A stretch of 64,000 nt of DNA from Sulfurospirillum sp036802865 (GCF_036802865.1 NZ_DAIRVK010000001.1:1-64000), one strand, 5' to 3'. Shown: positions 7,801 through 17,570, counted from the first letter of the stretch. A program made the numbers and translations. Notes: generated by a model from the letters alone, not told the origin.

Positions 7801-10164
7801 ATGTCTAAATGGGGGCGTTTAGGGATTTTGATGTGTCTTATTTTAAGCACACAACTATGGGCATCAATCGGTAAAGTTTCTCTTTTAAAGGGCGAAGCAT
7901 CTGCAACTCGCAATAATCAAACGATGCCACTCTCCAATGGTACAACTCTTGAAGAACATGATCTTATCGCAACACGAGCCAACAGCCAAATTCAGCTTAC
8001 GTTTGAAGATAAAACTGTCATCACACTTGGAAGTGAAAGTATCCTAGATATTAATCAGTATTTGAATGATGCTCAAGAACCGAAGGCTAAATTTAAATTT
8101 AATCAAGGCACATTCAAAAGCATTACGGGCAATATCGGAAAACAAGCACCTGAGAACTTTAATCTCGAAACAAAAACTGCAACCATTGGAATCAGAGGAA
8201 CAACAGTGCTGGGACAAACCAGTATGCCTCCGAAAGATGGTCTCGAACAGCCCGATATTATTGGATGTTCTTCAGGTAAAATCGTTGTTGTAACACCTAT
8301 GGGGTCTGTTGAAATAGGTGCTGGTTTTGCAACAACAGTCTCACCAAATCAAGCACCCTCCGCACCAAAACCACTCAGTGCCACCCCTCTAAATTCGACA
8401 GCATCAAGTTCGTCACAACCAACACAAAGTGGAAATGTCATCCTTGCCTCTTCTTCAACAACATCGACTACTAATCAAGTCAATGATGTTGCAAATAACA
8501 CCTTACAACAATCAACGCAAAGCACTGTAGACAATTCTGCTACTACTGCCGTGAACAATCAATCACATTTTACCCCTAGCGTTGGGCTTACAGGTGGTAC
8601 GTTGGATTATAATCCATTTGAAAGCTCCATCGATTATTATGCAAAAGGGATTAATTCAACATTGACACTTGTTTTGGGGTATCATCCAAGTGAATATACC
8701 CATTTACATTCATATACAACATTGATACTTAGTGATATTCCACTTATTGGAACAAACGGTTGGACCAATTTAAATAATCTCAATGCAGAGATAACAGATT
8801 TTAGTTACTTAACCAAGCCCCATAACACTTCCAATACCCCCGTAACACTTTCACACAACAGCAACAATATGACATTATCGAATTATGCTTTGATACAAGA
8901 TGCCAATCAAGAACTCTTTATCGCATCTCTGAGAAATGAGGATGTTTTCTACACTCAAAAATTTATTATTGGACGACAGTCTTCTACGCTTTCTACCTCA
9001 ACTATTCTCTATTATGCAGATCCGTTTGATTCCATTGCAGCACTGAATTATCCTGAATTAACAGGCTCGTTGAATGCTTTAGCGATCAATACAACCAATC
9101 GTAATGCGCTTGGATTTTCATTAGATGGAAGTGACAATAGCCTTATTATCACCCTTGGAACGGTTGATAGTCATAATAGCCTAACCTTAAAAGACTATAC
9201 GCTCGTCAATTCACCGAATTCAAATTACATTAATCACTGGGCATATGCTAGTTTGTCAGGAGCACTTTACGGTAGTACAAATCAAGCTATTGGTGTCAAT
9301 GGGATAGAAACAACTTATAATTATGATGGTGGTTATATCCCTAGCTATAGCACAACAACGGGTATTGCAGTGAAAACAACGACTTCAACACCTATTGCCT
9401 CTCAAAGGTATAACACGGTACAAACACTAGAAGGACTTATTACTAACAGCTCAGGCAACAGTGACTTGACCATTCAAATCAATAAAAACACAGGTGCGAT
9501 TAGTGTTGCCTCATCTTCACTTACCATCGATGGAACAGGCTCGTCTAGTAAATCAGCATACATTCACGATGACTATTTTGCGGCTATCACGATAGATACT
9601 CATGACAATTCAACACCCTTACTTCAAAACTATCTTATTGCCATCCCACTCACAACGCAAGATGACTATGTTTCATGGGGATACTGGGGAAATAATCAAC
9701 TCAACAATGTAGACCGAATAGAGAGACAAACATCACCTTTTAGTACTTGGGTTGCGGGAACAAAAACTGATCCAAGTGTGATCCAAAATCTTGTCACAAA
9801 TACAGCATCTTACAGTTACAGCGGTACAGTGATTGGTGCTGCTAGAGACTGTGGTGTATGGGGATACATCTTAAATGATGCGAGCAATAGTGTCAATCTT
9901 GCCATCAATTTTGCAAACGTAAATCCTATCTCAGGCACCATAGCATTTAAGACCAGCAACAATCGATCATGGAGCAGTACGGTCACAACAAGTGCTCTAA
10001 CAGCCAGTTCATCTAGCTTTACAGCTAATTTGGCGAGTGGAAACTCTAATGGAAGCTTAAAGGGAAATTTTTACGGACCAGCAGCTAATGCTCTTGCAGG
10101 TAGTTTCAATTTGTCAAAAACTTCTGATGATATAGCTTCTGGCTCATTCAAAGCAATTAAATAA
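7801..10164 (+). CDS. Secreted FecR-domain protein with TbpB-like C-terminal barrel (putative type XI secretion cargo)
   Basis: The 787-residue product has a Sec signal ending near LWAS (residue about 20) with no lipobox. A FecR domain spans about 45-150, with LTFEDKTVITLG and the late IGIRGTTVLG motif. A Ser/Thr/Gln-rich linker spans about 180-260, followed by a long beta-rich repeat-like region. The last ~120 residues contain GNFYGPAANALAGSF (755-769), which closely resembles the barrel signature of transferrin-binding protein B and related Slam cargo. The next gene encodes a TPR plus outer-membrane barrel protein of the Slam type, so this is probably its exported client. The FecR domain and the cyclase two genes on suggest a surface sensor or adhesin role. 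The four genes are almost contiguous and likely one operon. The cargo role is inference. Confidence 0.75.
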   Translation: MSKWGRLGILMCLILSTQLWASIGKVSLLKGEASATRNNQTMPLSNGTTLEEHDLIATRANSQIQLTFEDKTVITLGSESILDINQYLNDAQEPKAKFKFNQGTFKSITGNIGKQAPENFNLETKTATIGIRGTTVLGQTSMPPKDGLEQPDIIGCSSGKIVVVTPMGSVEIGAGFATTVSPNQAPSAPKPLSATPLNSTASSSSQPTQSGNVILASSSTTSTTNQVNDVANNTLQQSTQSTVDNSATTAVNNQSHFTPSVGLTGGTLDYNPFESSIDYYAKGINSTLTLVLGYHPSEYTHLHSYTTLILSDIPLIGTNGWTNLNNLNAEITDFSYLTKPHNTSNTPVTLSHNSNNMTLSNYALIQDANQELFIASLRNEDVFYTQKFIIGRQSSTLSTSTILYYADPFDSIAALNYPELTGSLNALAINTTNRNALGFSLDGSDNSLIITLGTVDSHNSLTLKDYTLVNSPNSNYINHWAYASLSGALYGSTNQAIGVNGIETTYNYDGGYIPSYSTTTGIAVKTTTSTPIASQRYNTVQTLEGLITNSSGNSDLTIQINKNTGAISVASSSLTIDGTGSSSKSAYIHDDYFAAITIDTHDNSTPLLQNYLIAIPLTTQDDYVSWGYWGNNQLNNVDRIERQTSPFSTWVAGTKTDPSVIQNLVTNTASYSYSGTVIGAARDCGVWGYILNDASNSVNLAINFANVNPISGTIAFKTSNNRSWSSTVTTSALTASSSSFTANLASGNSNGSLKGNFYGPAANALAGSFNLSKTSDDIASGSFKAIK

Positions 10165-10175
10165 GGGCTAACACC

Positions 10176-11495
10176 ATGAGAAAAATTTTAATTTTTTGTT
10201 TTATCACCATTGCTTCACTCTCAGCGAGTTCTTTAGAGACTTTCAAAAGTGACTATACTCTTGCACTAAAGGCTTATAATGCGCAAGATTTTTTAAATGC
10301 CTATCAACAGTTTTACACGCTGAGTGAAATATCACCTGAGAATGTTGAAGTCAATTTTTATCTTGGAAGAGCAGCGTTGGAGCTTAAACATTATGATGAT
10401 GCGGTAAGCGCGTTTGATCGTGTTCTTATCCTGAATCCTTCACATGTACGAACCAAGCTGGAATTAGCGCGCCTTTATTTTGAAATCCAACAATACGACA
10501 CCGCTCAATCTCTTTTAGATGGTGTATTGCAAGAGCAATTGCCCCTTACTGTGCAAGAAAATGTGATTGCACTCAAAAGCGCTATTGAGCAACAAAGAGC
10601 AAAACACACGTTTGGTGGTGCTTTAATTTTAGCATGGGATTACGATACCAATATTGGTAATGATGTGGGACGAGGTGTAACTCAAAACATACCCAACATT
10701 ATAGATTTACCTGGAAATAATCGACGTAAAAGTGCTGGTCTTGCACAAACATTGGTTTTAAACCACAGCTACGATATGGGTGAAAAAGGTGGCTTTGCTT
10801 GGGAAAGTACCTTTTTAGCTTACAATAAAAATCTTACACAGTACTCGGACAAAGACCTTATGCTTTTTTCGTTAGCAACAGGACCGAGCTATACTTATGA
10901 TATTTATAAACTTTCACTTCAAGCCATTTATGACAAAGTTCGCTTAGAATCTGATGATTATATGAATATAAGCCGTGTCGCGCTTAACCTTAAAACAATT
11001 CTGACTCCCGAGTTAATGTTAGAAACGGACATTACTCAAAAACGCAGCCTCCACACGCAAAGTTCTAACACCACTGATTCTGATGCAACTGTTTATACTA
11101 TGGGACTACGTTACGCACTCAACCCACAAGATCCATGGATTATTGCGGCCTATGTCACCTACAAAGATGAAAACGAGCGAAACAAAACAGCGGCACAATA
11201 TGGTGTTTCATCGGATGAGTGGAACTATCGTTTGGAACTTTCAAAAGAGGTTTTCAAAGATTTTCGAGCTGCAATTGGATATGCCTATAAAGATACCACG
11301 TACAAAGAATTTGATGCACTTTTTAATCTCAAACGTAAAGATACTGAAGATTACTATACCGCTTCACTTTCATACATGCTCGATAAACAATCTTCAATCA
11401 TGCTAGGCTACGCTTACAGTGACCATACTTCCAACAATGCTCTGTACACTTACAAAAAAAATGTTACGACTCTTTCGTACATTTACTCGTTTTAG
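10176..11495 (+). CDS. TPR plus outer-membrane beta-barrel protein, Slam/DUF560-like translocon
   Basis: This 439-residue protein has a Sec signal peptide (residues 1-18), about three tetratricopeptide repeats in residues 20-145 (including FYLGRAALELKHYDDA and TKLELARLYFEIQQYD), and then about 290 residues of alternating amphipathic beta strands ending in a terminal Phe, the outer-membrane insertion signal. The first strand contains AWDYDTNIGND, resembling the D-N motif at the start of the Slam (DUF560) barrel. Slam proteins form the type XI secretion system and move TbpB-type barrel proteins across the outer membrane. The upstream neighbour has exactly such a barrel. Alternative: an unrelated TPR-porin. 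Domain layout is clear; the Slam assignment is moderate. Confidence 0.72.
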   Translation: MRKILIFCFITIASLSASSLETFKSDYTLALKAYNAQDFLNAYQQFYTLSEISPENVEVNFYLGRAALELKHYDDAVSAFDRVLILNPSHVRTKLELARLYFEIQQYDTAQSLLDGVLQEQLPLTVQENVIALKSAIEQQRAKHTFGGALILAWDYDTNIGNDVGRGVTQNIPNIIDLPGNNRRKSAGLAQTLVLNHSYDMGEKGGFAWESTFLAYNKNLTQYSDKDLMLFSLATGPSYTYDIYKLSLQAIYDKVRLESDDYMNISRVALNLKTILTPELMLETDITQKRSLHTQSSNTTDSDATVYTMGLRYALNPQDPWIIAAYVTYKDENERNKTAAQYGVSSDEWNYRLELSKEVFKDFRAAIGYAYKDTTYKEFDALFNLKRKDTEDYYTASLSYMLDKQSSIMLGYAYSDHTSNNALYTYKKNVTTLSYIYSF

Positions 11496-11498
11496 CCT

Positions 11499-13715
11499 AT
11501 GCGTAAAAGCCTAACACAGCTTCTCTTCGCTCTCATCATTATGGGAAGCTGTAGTATAGGTTATCTTCATTACAGCTCCTTTTGGCAACCCTTTGAATAT
11601 AAAATCAAAGATATCATGCTTCAAAGGAGAGGTGAAATCAAAGGTGATGAAAATATTATTATCATTGACATTGATGAAAAAAGCCTCAAATCTCTTGGAC
11701 AATGGCCATGGAGTAGAGATAAAATAGCAAAGCTCCTGCAAAATCTCTCCGATCTTGGTGTCGCCATCATAGGACTTGATGTTGTTTTTGCAGAAGCAGA
11801 CAACAGCTCACCTCAAAAAGTCTTAAAACAATTAGGGCTTTCGTATCAAAATGCACCCGATTATGATGCAATTTTTGCACAAACAATTCACGAAACACCT
11901 ACAATTGTAGGATATGTTTTTGCTTTAACCTCAGATGCCATCGAGCCTGAAGGAAGCCCTAAATCTGCCGCTATTATTGTAGAGCAAAATCGCCCAGTAC
12001 ACTCTTCACTCATCAAACCTTATCGCGCCATTTTAAACACTCCGAACATTCAAAAACAGGCGTACTCAAGTGGCTACTTTAACACCATTCCGGATGGTGA
12101 TGGTATTGTGCGTAGTATTCCACTTATTATGGAGTATGATGGTATTCTTTACCCTTCGCTAAGCCTTGAAATGGTGCGTATTGCACTGAATGAAAAAAAA
12201 ATTACGATTGCTTATGACGAAAGTGGTATTCGTCAAATTGAAATTGGCGAACATGTTATTCCTACCGACTTTTTTGGACGTTTGATGGTAAATTATCGAG
12301 GTAAGCAACACAGTTATAAGTATATTTCCGCTCTTGATGTCTACACGAACAGTGTCGATCCTTTACGTGTCAAAGATAAAATCGCTCTTGTAGGAACTTC
12401 CGCTGCAGGCTTACTTGATCTTAGAAGTACACCATTTGAGAGTGTTTATGCAGGTGTTGAAGTCCACGCCAACGCTATTGATAACATCTTACATCAAGAG
12501 TACATTGCAAAACCTATTTGGACACGGGGTGTTGATCTACTCAGTATTATTGCGTGTTGTATCATCACATTTGCCATTTTACTTTTACCAAGTGCCTTAT
12601 TAAGCTTTACTACCCTTATAATGTTAAATCTTATTCTCATTCTGGCACACTACTACAGTATGATTTACCAAGGAATCTTATTCAATACACTTCTACCATT
12701 GGTAGCAATTAATATTCTTTTTATCGTAGGTCAAGCGATTAACTATTTTCTTGAAATAAGACAAAAAGAGCTCATCAAACATAAATTCGCAAGTAAAGTA
12801 AGCCCTGCTGTTATGAATAATATTCTCGCGAGCGAAGGCGATGTTCTGCAAGGCATTGAAAAAGAGATCACCATCTTTTTTTCTGATGTACGTGATTTCA
12901 CAGCCATTTCCGAAGCATCAGGTGATGCAAAGCGCTTGATTCATCTTATGAATGCCTATATGGATCCTATGAGCCAAATTATTATTCGCTCGGGTGGTAC
13001 GGTAGATAAATTTATTGGTGATGCCATCATGGCGTATTGGAATGCTCCTATTAGCATAAAAGATCATGCCGATAAAGCTGTAACAGCGGCTCTTCAGCAA
13101 TTGCACCATCTCAAATCTCTTAATGCTGAATTAAAAGCCAATCCAGAATTTGAAAACATTGCTTCGATGGCCGAGCAAAAAGGTAAGCCTATCATTGACA
13201 TTGGCATTGGAATTAACACAGGTGTCGCGATTGTTGGAGAAATGGGTACAACGAATCGTAGTGACTACACTGTCATTGGTGATCCAATCAACTTAGGTTC
13301 TCGATTGGAGTCATTATGCAAATACTATAACTCCCATCTAACCATCTCTAACTTTACCAAAGCCCAACTCAAAGATGCTTACATTTTTCGCTTTTTAGAC
13401 TTAGTGACCGTCAAAGGTAAAAATGAACCTGTGGAAGTCTGGCAAGTTCATGATTTTGATGCACCTCAACATGAACCACTCTATGCAGTAAGCTATGAAG
13501 AGCTCCAAGAAGAGTTAAAGCTTCATCATGAGGCTATCGCACTTTATAAAGAAGCTCGTTTCACTGAAGCACTTGCTTATTTTGAAACACTGCAAAAAAG
13601 AGAAACGAAAACCAATCAAGCCATTTACACAATCTATTGTGAGCGTTGTTCACACTATATTACTTTCCCACCAAGTGCATTTAATGGTGTTTTTGTGCAC
13701 ACTACTAAAGGATAA
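11499..13715 (+). CDS. CHASE2-domain class III adenylate cyclase
   Basis: The 738-residue protein has one N-terminal membrane segment, a periplasmic CHASE2 sensor (about 35-335), three membrane helices (about 343-415) and a cytoplasmic class III cyclase domain (about 455-665). Active-site residues are present: metal-binding Asp463 and Asp508 (FFSDVRDF, DKFIGDA), purine-selecting Lys504 and Asp595 (TVIGDPIN), and transition-state Asn598 and Arg602. Lys plus Asp at the selectivity positions predicts ATP as substrate and cAMP as product. The last ~70 residues are helical and TPR-like. It starts three bases after the barrel gene and is two bases from the HD-GYP gene, so an operon is near certain. 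It probably turns an envelope signal into cAMP. Confidence 0.92.
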   Translation: MRKSLTQLLFALIIMGSCSIGYLHYSSFWQPFEYKIKDIMLQRRGEIKGDENIIIIDIDEKSLKSLGQWPWSRDKIAKLLQNLSDLGVAIIGLDVVFAEADNSSPQKVLKQLGLSYQNAPDYDAIFAQTIHETPTIVGYVFALTSDAIEPEGSPKSAAIIVEQNRPVHSSLIKPYRAILNTPNIQKQAYSSGYFNTIPDGDGIVRSIPLIMEYDGILYPSLSLEMVRIALNEKKITIAYDESGIRQIEIGEHVIPTDFFGRLMVNYRGKQHSYKYISALDVYTNSVDPLRVKDKIALVGTSAAGLLDLRSTPFESVYAGVEVHANAIDNILHQEYIAKPIWTRGVDLLSIIACCIITFAILLLPSALLSFTTLIMLNLILILAHYYSMIYQGILFNTLLPLVAINILFIVGQAINYFLEIRQKELIKHKFASKVSPAVMNNILASEGDVLQGIEKEITIFFSDVRDFTAISEASGDAKRLIHLMNAYMDPMSQIIIRSGGTVDKFIGDAIMAYWNAPISIKDHADKAVTAALQQLHHLKSLNAELKANPEFENIASMAEQKGKPIIDIGIGINTGVAIVGEMGTTNRSDYTVIGDPINLGSRLESLCKYYNSHLTISNFTKAQLKDAYIFRFLDLVTVKGKNEPVEVWQVHDFDAPQHEPLYAVSYEELQEELKLHHEAIALYKEARFTEALAYFETLQKRETKTNQAIYTIYCERCSHYITFPPSAFNGVFVHTTKG

Positions 13716-13717
13716 TA

Positions 13718-16111
13718 ATGAGTTATATTCGTATTTTAGGTGCTTCTGGAAGCAGATCCAAAGAGTCTTTTAGCACATGTATTCAAGTGAGCAAACACAC
13801 GTTGATTGATGCGGGTAATATTATGCATTCCCTTGGCGAAGATGCTTTTCATATCAACCATATTTTTTTCTCGCATGCTCATTTGGACCATATCATCGAT
13901 ACGGCATTCATGGTCGATAATTTTTTTGCCAAACGTACAGAAACACTCACACTTTATGGACTCCCAGCAACAATTAAAGCACTGCAAACACATCTTTTTA
14001 ACAATGTTGTCTGGCCTGATTTTAGTAAACTTCATCTACCAAACAGCAAAATACCTGCTATTACTTATGTGACGATTGAACCACAACAAAGTTATGTCGT
14101 TGAAGAAGGTATAACACTCACTCCTTTTTTAGCCAATCATACAGTTCCTTGCTGTGGTTATATTATAGAGCAAAATAAAAGCGCTCTGCTCTTCTCAGGA
14201 GATACCTTTAGTAATGAAGCATTGTGGGAGTTACTGAACGAAAGATCTGAAATTAAAGCGCTTATCATCGATGTCTCTTTCCCAAATCATTTTGTGAAAA
14301 TTGCAACCGAAAGTAAACATCTGACACCACACTTTTTAGCCGAAGGGATGAAACACCTCAAACGTAATGATGTGCATCTTTATATCAACCATCTTAAACC
14401 TTTTTATGCTGAACAAATCACACAAGAATTAAGTGCTATTGGCATTGCACAAGAAGCTGTTTTACACGATGGTGGAAGTATAGATCTCGCCACGGGTCAT
14501 TTACAATACATTATGCCTGTAAGCATCGATGAACGTGTTCAAAAACTCACGGAGATAGGAACAGCGCTTTCTGCCAATGAGAACCTTGATGCACTTTTAG
14601 AAATGATCGTCACCGAAGCCAAAAATCTCACAGGAGCAGATGGAGGAACACTCTACTTGCTTGAAAAAGATGAACTACGTTTTCAAGTTATTCAAACAGA
14701 CTCGTTAAATATCAAAATGGGAGGCAAGAGCGACAAAATAACATGGCCACCACTCCCACTCTATCTCGAAAATGGCACACCCAATAAAGCTATGGTAGCC
14801 GCGACATGTGCTTTAGAAGATCGACTTGTCAACATCCCTGATGTCTATGAAGCCGTAGGATTTTCTTTTGAGGGTACCAAAAAATTCGATCAAGGAACAG
14901 GGTATCGCTCCAAATCAATGCTCGTTATTCCCATGAAAAACCACGAGCATGAAATTATTGGCGTATTGCAGCTTTTAAATAAAATTGATGCACAAACGCA
15001 TGAAGTGAGAGCATTTAACGTTGAAGATGAAAAAATCACCCTTTCTCTCGCATCGCAAGCTGCCATTGCTATTACCAACACATCGCTTATCCAAGGACTT
15101 GAAAATCTTTTAGAGTCTTTTCTTAAAAGCATCATTTTTGCTATCAGTAAAAAATCACCTTACACGGCTGGGCACATTGAACGTATGGTAAAACTTAGTG
15201 TCATGATCGCTGAGGCGATCAATCAAGATGACTCTTTATATGCAAAAAAACACTTCACCGAAGAAGAGATCAAGCAGATCAATTTTGCGGCACTGATGCA
15301 TGACATTGGAAAATTAGCAACACCTGAACAAGTCGTCGACAAAGCGACAAAATTAGAAGCTATCGTTGATCGTATTTATATCATTGAATGTCGTATTAAA
15401 ACAGTTGAAAAAGCTTTACGTGTAAAATTTTTAGAAGATAAAATTGCTATCATGGAAGGTAGACAAAAAGGCGATATGCAAGCGTTAGAAGAGACGTATC
15501 ATCACGATCTTGAAACCTTAAAGAATACCTTTACACTTATCCAGTCGAGCAACAAAGGTGACACATTTCTGCATAATGAGACTGTTGCGAAGGTTCAATC
15601 ACTGGCAAAAGAGTCATGGCACATAGGAGAAGAAAACTATAGCATTCTCACAGAAGATGAGGCGTATCATCTTAGCACCCAAAAAGGTACACTCACCTAT
15701 GAAGAGCGCAAAATCATTAACGATCACGCGCAACTAAGCGTTGACATTTTAAACCGTTTGCCATTCCCTAAAAAATACCAACAGATTCCTCAAATTTCAG
15801 GAAATCACCATGAAAAAATCAATGGGAAAGGCTACCCACAAGGACTCAAAGGTGCTGAAATCAGCTTTGAAGCGCGTATTTTAGCCATTGCCGATATTTT
15901 TGAAGCCCTGACTGCCAGTGATCGCCCGTATAAAGCAGGTATGCCTCTTTCCTTGGCAATGAAAATTCTTCACAGTATGGCAAAAGAAGAAGAGCTGGAC
16001 AAAGAGCTTGTAAAGTTTTTCTACGATTCTGGGCTCTATTTACACTATGCAAAAGAGGTGCTTCCTGCATCGAGCATTGACACCGTTACCGTGGATTTCA
16101 ATACATTATAG
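13718..16111 (+). CDS. Metallo-beta-lactamase fold, GAF and HD-GYP three-domain protein (probable cyclic-nucleotide phosphodiesterase)
   Basis: The 797-residue soluble protein joins three modules. Residues 1-260 form a metallo-beta-lactamase/RNase Z-like fold with HAHLDH (53-58), FSGDT and NHLKP, like class II cAMP phosphodiesterases. Residues about 275-445 are a GAF domain. The C-terminus is an HD-GYP domain with LMHDIGK near 530 and HHEKINGKGYP at 697-707, interrupted by an insertion of about 130 residues between the HD and GYP halves. HD-GYP domains hydrolyse cyclic dinucleotides. Both catalytic sites look intact. Following a predicted adenylate cyclase, the obvious role is to degrade cAMP and/or c-di-GMP, with the GAF domain sensing a nucleotide. 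The fusion itself is uncommon. Substrate is inferred, not shown. Confidence 0.88.
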   Translation: MSYIRILGASGSRSKESFSTCIQVSKHTLIDAGNIMHSLGEDAFHINHIFFSHAHLDHIIDTAFMVDNFFAKRTETLTLYGLPATIKALQTHLFNNVVWPDFSKLHLPNSKIPAITYVTIEPQQSYVVEEGITLTPFLANHTVPCCGYIIEQNKSALLFSGDTFSNEALWELLNERSEIKALIIDVSFPNHFVKIATESKHLTPHFLAEGMKHLKRNDVHLYINHLKPFYAEQITQELSAIGIAQEAVLHDGGSIDLATGHLQYIMPVSIDERVQKLTEIGTALSANENLDALLEMIVTEAKNLTGADGGTLYLLEKDELRFQVIQTDSLNIKMGGKSDKITWPPLPLYLENGTPNKAMVAATCALEDRLVNIPDVYEAVGFSFEGTKKFDQGTGYRSKSMLVIPMKNHEHEIIGVLQLLNKIDAQTHEVRAFNVEDEKITLSLASQAAIAITNTSLIQGLENLLESFLKSIIFAISKKSPYTAGHIERMVKLSVMIAEAINQDDSLYAKKHFTEEEIKQINFAALMHDIGKLATPEQVVDKATKLEAIVDRIYIIECRIKTVEKALRVKFLEDKIAIMEGRQKGDMQALEETYHHDLETLKNTFTLIQSSNKGDTFLHNETVAKVQSLAKESWHIGEENYSILTEDEAYHLSTQKGTLTYEERKIINDHAQLSVDILNRLPFPKKYQQIPQISGNHHEKINGKGYPQGLKGAEISFEARILAIADIFEALTASDRPYKAGMPLSLAMKILHSMAKEEELDKELVKFFYDSGLYLHYAKEVLPASSIDTVTVDFNTL

Positions 16112-16115
16112 TGTC

Positions 16116-16622
16116 TTATTTTTTGTTGGCTATTTCGATTTTTCGTGTCAAATCTAATGCAATATTTTGATACAAAAGCGCAAAAGGATAAGAATAAATT
16201 TCATTGCACTTCTCACCATTAATCTCAAAAGAGATAATGGTTGTCCCCTCTTTATACGAAAGGATGGTTGCATTTCTGGGTTTTTTGGTTAAAAATGCCA
16301 TTTCACCAAACATATTCCCAGAATCAATCGTTGCAACAATTTTTTTGCCATCAACGACAACAACACCCATACCATTTAAAATAAAATAAATATCTTTAGT
16401 GGCATCCCCCGCATTCATAATCACGTCACCTTTGGCATAGCGTTTAAACTTGACATTGGTGGTCATACGGATAATATCTTCCTGTTTAATCCCATCAAAC
16501 AGATAAATTTTATCACTAATCTCTAAGAGTTTTTCTTGGGAAACAGAGAGTTTATGCGCATGTCCCGCTTCTAAAATACGCGCAATCTCTTCTTTGGTGT
16601 AATTTGTATGTTTAATGACCAT
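16116..16622 (-). CDS. Single-domain cyclic-nucleotide-binding protein
   Basis: The 168-residue protein consists of a ~35-residue helical N-terminus and one cNMP-binding (CAP-like) domain. Recognisable features are YAKGDVIMNAGDATKDIYFI, the phosphate-binding cassette GNMFGEMAFLTKKPRNATI and a short C-terminal helix. There is no DNA-binding domain, so it is probably a receptor that acts through protein contacts. A longer frame to 16667 exists but would overlap the upstream gene. The ATG used here lies two bases after that gene's stop. The gene converges on the cyclase operon with only four bases between stops, so it may read the cAMP those genes make and degrade. Confidence 0.85.
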   Translation of the reverse strand: MVIKHTNYTKEEIARILEAGHAHKLSVSQEKLLEISDKIYLFDGIKQEDIIRMTTNVKFKRYAKGDVIMNAGDATKDIYFILNGMGVVVVDGKKIVATIDSGNMFGEMAFLTKKPRNATILSYKEGTTIISFEINGEKCNEIYSYPFALLYQNIALDLTRKIEIANKK

Positions 16623-16624
16623 TG

Positions 16625-17407
16625 TTAATCCATTAGTGTTAGTACATTTTGAAGATAGGTATGCCACTTGATATCTTTAGCGTGTGAAAAATCAACCGTT
16701 TGCAAATATTGTTTTACAAATATTTTGGTCGATAACTCTTCTGTCAAATCTCCATCAATTCGCCTTGATTTTTTAAAAAAATCTCTAATAGAAGCACTTT
16801 TTTTTGCTTCATTCCACAACAATTTATCGAAATAATATGTTTTCGTGTTGATAATAGAACGTAAATTTTCAGCATACGCATCACGTTCTTTTTTAAACTC
16901 GCGTAAAAATTGTTCTTTGATATACGCCCCAAATTCCGTACGCTCTTCATCGTTTTGTAAGTGTTCCATTTTACCAGTTCGTTTAGCCTCCTTTTCACTT
17001 AAACGTGTATGGAGCCCATCAAGGTCGCCTACAGACTTTAAAAAATGGTATTTAAACACAATAGAAATATCTTTAGATTTTTCAAGAAAATTTTTATAAA
17101 AATTATTGAGGAAAACAATATCTTTGTAAAATTTAGAAAGTAACCCATCAATGGCTTGAACATCATTAGCACCGATAGTATTGTAAGCTGCTGCAATGAA
17201 GCGATTGAGTTTCATATAATCAACTTTTTTTTGGTACGCAAATCCATTGCTCTCTAAAAAGTTGATATTAAATTTTAAAACTTCATACTCATCATTAAAA
17301 TATGTCTGTGTAAAATCTTCAATAATTGCTATGAGATCAAAAACAAGTTCTGAAGCTTCAGCTTCTAATCCATCCAGAGGCTCATTCATTGTATTATCTA
17401 TCATCAT
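16625..17407 (-). CDS. Conserved-looking helical protein of unknown function
   Basis: I do not recognise this 260-residue protein. It is mostly charged alpha helix with no signal peptide, membrane segment or cysteine motif, and it has several Phe/Tyr-rich helices. It lies directly upstream of the cyclic-nucleotide-binding gene with two bases between them, so the two are almost certainly cotranscribed and it may be that receptor's partner. Three in-frame starts occur within the first six codons. Confidence 0.75.
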   Translation of the reverse strand: MMIDNTMNEPLDGLEAEASELVFDLIAIIEDFTQTYFNDEYEVLKFNINFLESNGFAYQKKVDYMKLNRFIAAAYNTIGANDVQAIDGLLSKFYKDIVFLNNFYKNFLEKSKDISIVFKYHFLKSVGDLDGLHTRLSEKEAKRTGKMEHLQNDEERTEFGAYIKEQFLREFKKERDAYAENLRSIINTKTYYFDKLLWNEAKKSASIRDFFKKSRRIDGDLTEELSTKIFVKQYLQTVDFSHAKDIKWHTYLQNVLTLMD

Positions 17408-17524
17408 TTACACTCCCTCTCTATCTATTATGATTATAACAAAAAGCGCGGTCTTATTAAACTATTTCTTGCCTCTTTTAAAAGTGATTTCTTAATGTTT
17501 AACGATTCTTTAACACGTTTTGGA

Positions 17525-17530
17525 TATAAT
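17525..17530 (+). promoter_or_regulatory. Candidate -10 box for secG
   Basis: TATAAT preceded by TTTTGGA lies about 40 nt upstream of the secG start, which also has an AAAGGA ribosome-binding site. No -35 is obvious. Confidence 0.5.
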
Positions 17531-17570
17531 CCTTAGTTCTACATTATTTTGAAAACAAAGGACATCCCTT

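Noticed and set aside
8341..8600. Ser/Thr/Gln-rich repeats in the FecR protein as a possible DNA repeat or phase-variable tract.
   Set aside because: The repetition is only in amino-acid composition; there is no homopolymer or tandem unit long enough to slip.
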